Below are positions 35,341 to 40,287 of a stretch of DNA of 40,886 nt, in pieces. Numbering within the stretch: position 1 is the first letter of the stretch; each line of letters opens with the position of its first letter. The stretch is from Bacteroidales bacterium (lineage in GTDB: Bacteria > Bacteroidota > Bacteroidia > Bacteroidales > UBA932). The stretch lies in contig JAKSKH010000020.1 of assembly GCA_024401855.1 (NCBI GenBank), forward strand, positions 1-40,886. Direction: 5' to 3'. The notes under the pieces were generated by a model. It was not told the origin of the DNA, did no database searches, and worked only from the letters and a program-made list of their open reading frames with translations. The translations under genes and the position numbers were made by a program.

Positions 35341-36650
35341 TGAATATGTTCGAAGGACAGTCCACAATAAGACGCGATTTGAGGAGGTCAATAGACTGGC
35401 CTCTGATTTTCTGCTATCTGGCCCTTGTACTCATAGGCTGGGTAAGCATCTATGCATCCATCCATTCTTCGGAACCGGGAAGCATTCTGGACTGGAACTG
35501 CCGCAGCGGAAAACAGGCTGTATGGATTCTGACTGCTTTCGTCCTGGATATCCTCATATTGTTTGTCATCAACCCGAGACTCTGGGAAGTCATATCGGCG
35601 CCCGCCTATCTGTTTGTGCTGGGCCTGCTGGTTGCGGTGATATTCCTCGGAGTGGAAGTCAAGGGTTCGCGGTCGTGGTTCGCCCTCGGACCTGTAAGGT
35701 TCCAGCCTGCGGAGATATCAAAGATTACGACTTCGATGCTGCTGGCCATGGTGATGAGCAAACCGTATTACAAGATAAGCAACAGAAAATATTTCCTGAT
35801 TACGGCGGGGATAATATTCCTGCCCATGCTTGTGATTCTTGGAGAGAGTGAAACCGGTTCCGCCCTCGTATATGTGGGATTCCTTTTTGCCCTGTATCGC
35901 GAAGGCCTGTCCGGATGGTTCCCCTTCTTTCTGGGCATGGCCATTCTGCTGTTCATTGTCACCCTGACCACAAACGTATGGATTTCCATGGCAATCATTG
36001 CCGCAACGACAGGAGTGGTGCTGTGGATATTTTTCAAGAGTACGGAAAGGGAAAGCAGGATTGTGCGGTTCAGGATAATACGCAATACCATTCTGTCCGT
36101 GATTGCAGGCGTGAGCCTTGTGTTTGCTACAAACTTCATTTTCCAGAACGTGCTGCAGGACCATCAGAGAAAGAGAATCGAGGTGCTGCTCGGCATGAAG
36201 GAAGACCCTTCCGGCGTTGGATACAATGTCATTCAGTCCAAGATTGCCATCGGTTCAGGAGGGCTGTTCGGAAAAGGTTTCCTCAACGGCACACAAACCG
36301 CCTACGGATTTGTGCCGGAACAGAGTACGGATTTCATCTTCTGCACTGTGGGGGAAGAGACCGGCTTCATAGGATGCCTGACGGTTATTCTCCTCTACGC
36401 TTTCATGATTACCAGAATCATCCAGGATGCGGACAGAAGCCGGGAGGCATTCACAAGGATATACGGTTATTGTCTTGCAAGCTGTCTTTTCATGCATCTG
36501 TTCATCAACATAGGCATGACCGTGGGACTGATGCCCGTGATCGGAATCCCCCTGCCTCTGCTTTCCTATGGAGGCTCGTCTCTATGGGCGTTCTCTGTGA
36601 TGATATTCATCTTCGTCGCCCTGTACAAGGAGGAGAAAAAATATTTCTAG
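35340..36650 (+). CDS. rodA: Peptidoglycan glycosyltransferase RodA
   Basis: 436 residues from ATG 35340 (an ATG two codons later is also possible). SEDS family with about ten membrane helices. Family motifs: KGSRSWFALGPVRFQPAEISKI, the catalytic-loop Asp/Glu region ILGESETGSALVY (usually QPDLGTA) and LFGKGFLNGTQTAYGFVPEQSTDFIFCTVGEETGF, then GIPLPLLSYGGSS. It polymerises glycan strands with PBP2. Last gene of the mreBCD-mrdA-rodA operon; the 3' end overlaps the HAD gene by 4 bases. Confidence 0.96.
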   Translation: MNMFEGQSTIRRDLRRSIDWPLIFCYLALVLIGWVSIYASIHSSEPGSILDWNCRSGKQAVWILTAFVLDILILFVINPRLWEVISAPAYLFVLGLLVAVIFLGVEVKGSRSWFALGPVRFQPAEISKITTSMLLAMVMSKPYYKISNRKYFLITAGIIFLPMLVILGESETGSALVYVGFLFALYREGLSGWFPFFLGMAILLFIVTLTTNVWISMAIIAATTGVVLWIFFKSTERESRIVRFRIIRNTILSVIAGVSLVFATNFIFQNVLQDHQRKRIEVLLGMKEDPSGVGYNVIQSKIAIGSGGLFGKGFLNGTQTAYGFVPEQSTDFIFCTVGEETGFIGCLTVILLYAFMITRIIQDADRSREAFTRIYGYCLASCLFMHLFINIGMTVGLMPVIGIPLPLLSYGGSSLWAFSVMIFIFVALYKEEKKYF

Positions 36651-37261
36651 AGCTCGCTTTCCACAAGTTGGGACAGGCTGGTGTCAACATCATAGAAAAC
36701 AGCCCTTATGCCTTGTGCAAGAGCGGCATCAATGTTTTTCATGGAATCATCTATGAAAAGTATCTCGCCGGGCTGGAGGCCGGTTCGGCGTATCACCTCC
36801 CTGTAAATCTCCGCAGAAGGCTTCAGCATCTTCATTTCGCTGGAGATGAAGAGATCCTTGAAAGTCTCCTCAAACGGTATTCCCAGGCTCTTGAAGAGTT
36901 CAGCTATGTCTCTCATCGAGATAGGGTTGTTGTTGCTCAGGAGGTAAAGGTCGTAATGCCCCTTCAGGCGATTTATCAATTCTATTTTCTCATCATTGAC
37001 CCCGTCCAGAAGTTCGCAGAAGCACTCAGCCACGGTCTTTGCAGTCGTACCGGGCCTGCAATGGGATAGCGCACTCGCATAGAACTGTTCTTCAGTGGAT
37101 TCTCCGGACTCCAGATCTTTTATGAATCCGCGCTGATGATACATGTCAAGATACTCCTCTATGTCCTCGAGCCCGGCCCTTTCCTTGAATGCCCTGAGGC
37201 AACGGTCCATGTTGAGGTTTACAAGCACACCCCCTATATCAAATATTACAGCCTTGATCAT
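36647..37261 (-). CDS. HAD superfamily hydrolase, YihX-like
   Basis: 204 residues from ATG 37261; an ATG at 37273 is equally open. Motif I FDIGGVLVNLN (nucleophile Asp, DxGG variant), motif II LLSNNNP, motif III Lys in MLKPSAEIYRE and motif IV FIDDSMKN are all present, so it should be an active small-molecule phosphatase, most like the YihX/epoxide-hydrolase-N branch. Substrate unknown. It is convergent with rodA and divergent from the tRNA-Leu gene. Confidence 0.9.
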   Translation of the reverse strand: MIKAVIFDIGGVLVNLNMDRCLRAFKERAGLEDIEEYLDMYHQRGFIKDLESGESTEEQFYASALSHCRPGTTAKTVAECFCELLDGVNDEKIELINRLKGHYDLYLLSNNNPISMRDIAELFKSLGIPFEETFKDLFISSEMKMLKPSAEIYREVIRRTGLQPGEILFIDDSMKNIDAALAQGIRAVFYDVDTSLSQLVESEL

Positions 37262-37281
37262 ACTTTCTTTCATTTTGCAAT

Positions 37282-37319
37282 GCAAAGTTAAAATATTGTC
37301 GGGGATTTTGTATCTTTGC
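37282..37319. promoter_or_regulatory. Divergent -7 elements, HAD gene and tRNA-Leu
   Basis: Minus strand TAACTTTGC (37290-37282) serves the HAD gene. Plus strand TATCTTTGC (37311-37319), identical to the -7 element of the rRNA promoter, serves the tRNA gene. Clear -33 boxes are not seen. Confidence 0.6.
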
Positions 37320-37322
37320 GGT

Positions 37323-37348
37323 GCGGACCCCGCAGGGTTCCGGTCCGC
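37323..37348 (+). other. Hairpin in tRNA-Leu 5' leader
   Basis: GCGGACC (37323-37329) pairs with GGTCCGC (37342-37348), a perfect 7-bp stem that occupies almost the whole precursor leader and ends 4 bases before the tRNA. It may shield the 5' extension before RNase P processing; that is inference. Confidence 0.5.
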
Positions 37349-37386
37349 TTCTGCCTTGGTGGTGGAATGGTAGACACGAGGGACTT

Positions 37387-37781
37387 AGACAAGCTCTTTG
37401 AGATAAATGATTTGTAAAACACGCAGATTATACTTAACTTTAAGTATTACAATAATTGTATGAGAAAGGTTTCGTATAGTCTTGATGATGTCAGGAAAGC
37501 TGTCATAGAAAACAAATCTTCAGCCGGTTTGTCCGAATTGCCATGCTTTAACAAATTATTACCGAGGAAGAGCAACATTGAGTGCTCGCTCTGAAAAGAG
37601 AGAAGTAGAATGTCGTAAATTCAAGGAAGCCTTAACGGATAATGCCGATGGTAATCTTGAGCCAAGCCTTCAGGATATGAAGGAAGGTGCAGAGACTAGA
37701 CACGACACACCTAAAACGAAAGTCATGGTGAAGGAATAGTCCGGACCACAAACGAGAGGTGGCGAAAGCCATAGTGGCAAG
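37387..37781 (+). ncRNA. Group I self-splicing intron (IC3-like) in tRNA-Leu anticodon
   Basis: 395 nt inserted after U34, the same site as in cyanobacterial and plastid tRNA-Leu(UAA) introns. P1: exon CUU pairs with GAG at 37400-37402, giving the required U.G pair at the 5' site. The UUU just before it (37397-37399) can pair with the exon-2 AAAA (P10). The core contains TTGAGCCAAGCC (P4/P5 start), a perfect P5 hairpin CCTTC/GAAGG (37667-37671/37679-37683) and GGTGCAGAGAC. P7 is GACTA/TAGTC (37694-37698/37737-37741), P8 CACC/GGTG (37708-37711/37727-37730). P9 is CCAC/GTGG, with a GGC-GAAA-GCC hairpin inside. The last base is G (37781). P7 differs from the Anabaena GACUC/GAGUC by a compensatory change. 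An extra hairpin (37430-37447) and an HNH remnant sit in the 5' half. Base composition is more A/T-rich than the flanking genes. Confidence 0.9.
37460..37739 (+). pseudogene. HNH homing endonuclease remnant inside the intron
   Basis: From ATG 37460 a frame reads MRKVSYSLDDVRKAVIENKS, like the N-terminal segment of intron-encoded HNH endonucleases, then runs into TGA at 37592. Shifted by +1, from 37530, a second frame reads CPNCHALTNYYRGRAT, the typical C-terminal half of the HNH/zinc ribbon motif. That frame continues through ECRKFKEALTDNADG into the intron core, as such ORFs often do, stopping at TAG 37737-37739. The ~100 central residues including the first zinc pair are gone. A deletion plus frameshift has destroyed a former homing enzyme. 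The N-terminal match is weaker than the C-terminal one. Confidence 0.7.
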
Positions 37782-37824
37782 AAAATCCCTTGGGCAGTAA
37801 TGTCCGTGTGAGTTCGAGTCTCAT

Positions 37825-37835
37825 CCGAGGCACAG
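37825..37835 (+). repeat. attL-like core: tRNA-Leu 3' end
   Basis: CCGAGGCACAG, the acceptor 3' strand plus three bases, is repeated exactly at 40005-40015. Over the 23 bases ending here, 18 match the downstream copy, the match reaching back to the T-loop TCGA. This is the usual direct repeat left by tyrosine-recombinase integration into a tRNA 3' end. Confidence 0.65.
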
Positions 37836-37840
37836 AATTA

Positions 37841-37878
37841 AGAGCTAACTTATTGATTTTCAATGGTTAGCTCTTTTT
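37841..37878 (+). terminator. Terminator after tRNA-Leu
   Basis: A perfect 9-bp stem AGAGCTAAC/GTTAGCTCT (37841-37849/37866-37874), with inner ATTGA/TCAAT pairing possible, is followed directly by T5. By the integration model this terminator came with the inserted element. Confidence 0.88.
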
Positions 37879-37883
37879 GTATC

Positions 37884-38495
37884 TCAATTTTTGGCGACAT
37901 TTTGGCGACTTAGTCCCTGACTTGGTCCCGACTTGGTCCCTGCTTGGTGCATTTGGAAAAGCGTTGTTAAGCGCTCTAGATACTCCCGTCTCCTCACCGG
38001 CGTGGTAACCATCTCCCTGGCCTTGCGGAAGCAGCGGCGGACCCAGAGGATGTCGTCCTCGTTCTCGTCACGCCCCCAGTCCTTATCGGGAGCGGAGCCT
38101 CCGCCTCCGCAGTTTTGCGCGAAGGTGGTGGCGGTATCGACTTGATTGGTAAAGAGAAGAAAGGCAGTTTTGAAGATATTGTTGCTCTCTTCCCGCGGAA
38201 AAGATTGTTCTACTTCTCTACTCTCTTCAGCGAAGACCCGTGCAACTCTTCCGGGAACCATCTGTTCAGAGCTTGTTCCATCCACTGTGATAACAAAGGG
38301 AAAAAGATAATTCAGGCCGTCATCGGATAGCATAAATGCGACGCGCTCCTTTGGTGCCATCTGTCCGTATCTCTTCTCCGGACGCATCTTCTCCCAGGTT
38401 TCCCGAATCCGTGAAGGTGTCAGACCGCGACCGATAACAGATGACTTATACACGGAGTTTCCGCTCTGGAGCCTCTTATGGACTACGCAAAGCAA
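37884..38495 (-). pseudogene. Element gene fragment, mobilization-protein-like C-terminus
   Basis: A 203-residue frame with no ATG at its 5' end (TTG at 38495; a stop lies six codons further up) and no promoter. It is therefore probably a 5'-truncated gene. Residues ~130-165 carry CGGGGSAPDKDWGRDENEDDI...WVRRCFRKAREM. A Gly run followed by a WGR/acidic/RRC segment is reminiscent of the tails of Bacteroidales relaxase/mobilization proteins. The rest I do not recognise. The last ~18 codons are made of short tandem repeats. It lies between the att repeats, fitting a degraded mobilizable element. Confidence 0.45.
37889..37941 (+). repeat. Short tandem repeats beside attL
   Basis: Two copies of TTTTGGCGAC(A/T) (37889-37910) run into three copies of GACTT(A/G)GTCCC (37907-37918, 37919-37929, 37930-37941), followed by a partial GCTTGGTGC. 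Arrays like this next to an att core can be arm-type integrase binding sites; that role is inferred from position only. Confidence 0.6.
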
Positions 38496-38553
38496 ATGAG
38501 AGTGCTGTCATATATTAATGAAAAGCATTGAACGATTTTCAATTTTTTCTATT

Positions 38554-38576
38554 AAAGGTGGTGAGTTACCACCTTT
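38554..38576. promoter_or_regulatory. Palindromic operator candidate upstream of fic
   Basis: AAAGGTGGT-GAGTT-ACCACCTTT: perfect 9-bp arms around 5 bases, ending 4 bases before the fic -7 element and thus covering the -33 region. A protein bound here would block transcription. The fic product has a C-terminal winged HTH, so autoregulation is plausible. Confidence 0.65.
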
Positions 38577-38580
38577 TTAT

Positions 38581-38589
38581 TATTTTTGC
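38581..38589 (+). promoter_or_regulatory. -7 element of fic
   Basis: TATTTTTGC, an exact TAnnTTTGC match, 14 bases before ATG 38604. Confidence 0.65.
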
Positions 38590-38603
38590 AAAAAACATGG
38601 CGT

Positions 38604-39668
38604 ATGAATTTGGAAGAGACATACAAAGCATGGCGCGCTTTACAGCCACTTTCATTGAAGGACAGGGATCGGCTGAGCCGTAAATTCACCGTGGAATTCA
38701 ATTATAACAGCAATCACATTGAAGGAAATACGCTGACCTATGGGCAGACCGAACTCCTGTTGCTGTTCGGTAAGGTTGTCGGTGAGGCCGAGATGAAAGA
38801 CTTTGAGGAAATGAAAGCCAGCAACGTCGGACTGATGATGATGAAAGAGCAAGCCTCTTTGAAGGACAAAACTCTAACGCAAACATTTATCCGGCAGCTG
38901 CATCAGACTCTTCTTCGTGAGGACTACACGGTTTACCGAACTCTCCCGGATGGTACTGTGACAAGCTATGTCATCCATGCTGGATGTTATAAGACACGCC
39001 CCAATAGTGTCATCACCCGTTATGGTGACCGATTTGAGTATGCTGCACCGGAAGAGACAACAGCGTTGATGACAGACTTGGTGGATTGGTATAATCAAGC
39101 AGAAGTCTCAGGCGAATACACTCCGGTCGAACTGGCTGCTCTCTTCCACTATAGATATATCAGGATTCATCCATTTGAGGATGGGAACGGACGAATAGCA
39201 CGCCTATTGGTCAATTTCATCCTTGCCCGCCATGGTTATCCGATGGTTGTCGTTCGGAGCCGGAACAAGAAAGATTATCTTGAAGCACTGCACCAGGCTG
39301 ACCTTGTAGTTGGACCTGTACCAAGTGACGGTTCGCACGCCAGTATCCGTGAAGCACGCAAGTTTGTGAACTGGTTCAAGAAGATGGTGACAGAAGAAAT
39401 TCAGAATGACATTGACTTTATTCAAACCCGGGAACCGAACATCTGGTGGTATGATGGCCAACGTATTCTATTCAGAAGCCCTAACTCGGGAAAGATTTTG
39501 AATTTGCTGATCGCAGACCCTGGAATCACCATCGCGGCACTGGCCAAGACAATAGGTATCAACACTTCTGCAATTCAGAAACATCTGAAGTCCATGTCTG
39601 ATAAGGGATACATTGCACGCAGGGAAAAAGACGGGGAATGGGATGTATTTATTATCCCATCAGCATAA
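38604..39668 (+). CDS. Fic-domain protein (class II) with winged HTH
   Basis: 354 residues from ATG 38604; the frame opens earlier but the promoter fixes this start. Fic enzymes usually transfer AMP from ATP to a hydroxyl of a target protein. The inhibitory helix motif SxxxEGN (SNHIEGN, ~residue 36) lies N-terminal, defining class II. The catalytic loop HPFEDGNGRIAR (~residue 188) is complete, with the His and all nucleotide-binding residues. Residues ~290-354 form a winged HTH (LIADPGITIAALAKTIGINTSAIQKHLKSM...KGYIARR). It sits alone inside the tRNA-Leu island, exactly bracketed by inverted palindromes. The target protein is unknown; it may be a regulated modifier or solitary toxin-like gene. 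Confidence 0.93.
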   Translation: MNLEETYKAWRALQPLSLKDRDRLSRKFTVEFNYNSNHIEGNTLTYGQTELLLLFGKVVGEAEMKDFEEMKASNVGLMMMKEQASLKDKTLTQTFIRQLHQTLLREDYTVYRTLPDGTVTSYVIHAGCYKTRPNSVITRYGDRFEYAAPEETTALMTDLVDWYNQAEVSGEYTPVELAALFHYRYIRIHPFEDGNGRIARLLVNFILARHGYPMVVVRSRNKKDYLEALHQADLVVGPVPSDGSHASIREARKFVNWFKKMVTEEIQNDIDFIQTREPNIWWYDGQRILFRSPNSGKILNLLIADPGITIAALAKTIGINTSAIQKHLKSMSDKGYIARREKDGEWDVFIIPSA

Positions 39669-39705
39669 GAGTTACCGCCTTCAAAGGTGGTAACTCACCA
39701 CCTTT
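39669..39705. repeat. Inverted copy of the palindrome downstream of fic
   Basis: AAAGGTGGT-AACTC-ACCACCTTT (39683-39705) is the exact reverse complement, loop included, of the upstream palindrome. A further half site GAGTTACCGCCTT (39669-39681) begins directly at the fic stop and can pair with it as a hairpin ending CCTTTATT, so this block could also terminate transcription. Confidence 0.75.
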
Positions 39706-39880
39706 ATTCCAACTTCATGATGGTCTACTTGGCCAATTCCTCGTCAATGTCGCTGTAGCGATTGAAAGCGCGGGAGTTCTAGACGTGACCGGATATCTTC
39801 GCAATCAGGTTCGGGTCCTTGACCTCCTTGTAGAGGTTGCCGACGAGGACGATATCCATCAATTGACGTTGCGGCTATGG
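39704..39880 (-). pseudogene. Tyrosine recombinase C-terminal remnant
   Basis: Read on the minus strand, one frame gives LYKEVKDPNLIAKISGH, an in-frame TAG, then SRAFNRYSDIDEELAK, a second TAG, TIMKLE and a final TAA at 39704. The ISGH...RY..IDEE pattern resembles the last catalytic His and the nucleophilic Tyr of integrases. The upstream part (catalytic Arg box) is not recognisable. Presumably the leftover integrase of the element that targeted the tRNA-Leu end. Confidence 0.45.
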
Positions 39881-40004
39881 GATTCCCTACCGATTGGAAT
39901 CTTGAGCCTATTTGGAAATAATAACTATCAAATTACAAATTGTAAACGAAACCGTAAACGAAAACAGATAACCGGCTGAAACACAGAGGTATATCGATTC
40001 CCGC

Positions 40005-40015
40005 CCGAGGCACAG
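40005..40015 (+). repeat. attR-like core
   Basis: CCGAGGCACAG, an exact copy of the tRNA-Leu end at 37825-37835, preceded by TCGATTCCCGC, which looks like a tRNA T-loop/T-stem 3' strand. No complete tRNA can be folded from the bases upstream. It marks the right end of a ~2.2-kb insertion. Confidence 0.65.
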
Positions 40016-40052
40016 GTCCAACTAATTAAATATTAATTAGTTGGACCTTATT
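40015..40052 (+). terminator. Displaced original tRNA-Leu terminator
   Basis: A perfect 15-bp stem (GGTCCAACTAATTAA and its complement, 40015-40029/40033-40047) with a 3-base loop, followed by TTATTC. Directly after the att core, it is best explained as the terminator that followed the tRNA before insertion. Confidence 0.7.
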
Positions 40053-40287
40053 CTTTGCCAGCACGGACCGGACTGTAATTTCTCTAGAGCTTTCTTGATG
40101 TTTTCTCGCTTCGGAGGTTCGAAGCGAAATGCGCCTCGATAATCACCCGTTCCGCTTGCTTGGTGACAGGGGCTTTCTCTTTGACGGCAGGAGAGGACAA
40201 GCGAGCGAGATCAATGCTCCAACGCCCATTAATGCGATAAACGCGACGAATACTTATCGTGGAAGATGGCGGTTATAACAGCCACCA
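40053..40287. other. Non-coding gap between att scar and hipA-like gene
   Basis: No convincing gene. A ~60-codon minus-strand frame (about 40090-40270, with VKEKAPVTKQAERVIIEAHF) has no recognisable start or homology and may be debris. An 8-bp inverted repeat TCGCTTCG/CGAAGCGA lies at 40106-40113/40120-40127; on either strand it lacks a T-tract. Confidence 0.4.

Larger units (their letters stand above)
37353..37832 (+). tRNA. tRNA-Leu(UAA), split by a group I intron
   Basis: Exon 1 is 37353-37386 (34 nt, ending at U34) and exon 2 is 37782-37832 (51 nt): 85 nt when joined. The spliced molecule folds as a class II tRNA: acceptor GCCTTGG/CCGAGGC with discriminator A73, D-stem GTG/CAC, anticodon stem AGGGA/TCCCT closing loop CTTAAAA (anticodon UAA), a long Leu-type variable arm (GGGCAGTAATGTCC) and T-arm GTGAG-TTCGAGT-CTCAT. 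CCA is not encoded. Unspliced, the gene cannot make a tRNA, so splicing is required if this is the only UUA-reading Leu tRNA. The acceptor 3' end doubles as an attachment site (see repeats). A strong terminator follows at 37841. Confidence 0.93.

Noticed and set aside
34165-35391. 408-codon open frame antisense to PBP2
   Set aside because: Opposite a well-conserved gene, with no recognisable domain and no promoter; it is a consequence of codon bias.
35915-37069. 384-codon plus-strand frame across the rodA end and the HAD gene
   Set aside because: Overlaps two well-supported genes in other frames; the translation has no family features.
37460-37594. A functional small intron-encoded protein starting at 37460
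   Set aside because: Only 44 codons; the similarity to HNH enzymes resumes in another frame after the break, so it is a remnant.
37387-37781. Group II intron or random insertion in the tRNA
   Set aside because: No GUGYG start, no domain V AGC...AY end and no reverse transcriptase; the group I core and terminal G fit much better.
39638-39979. Plus-strand 113-codon frame after fic
   Set aside because: It starts inside fic without a start signal, and the opposite strand better explains the sequence as an integrase remnant.
39991-40014. Possible second tRNA-Leu gene at the right att copy
   Set aside because: Only the T-loop-like and acceptor 3' part is present; the T-stem 5' strand and everything before it do not fold. 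Treated as an att repeat.
40106-40127. 8-bp inverted repeat as a terminator of the hipA-like gene
   Set aside because: No T-tract on the minus strand after the stem and it lies more than 160 bases beyond the stop; reported only in the gap description.
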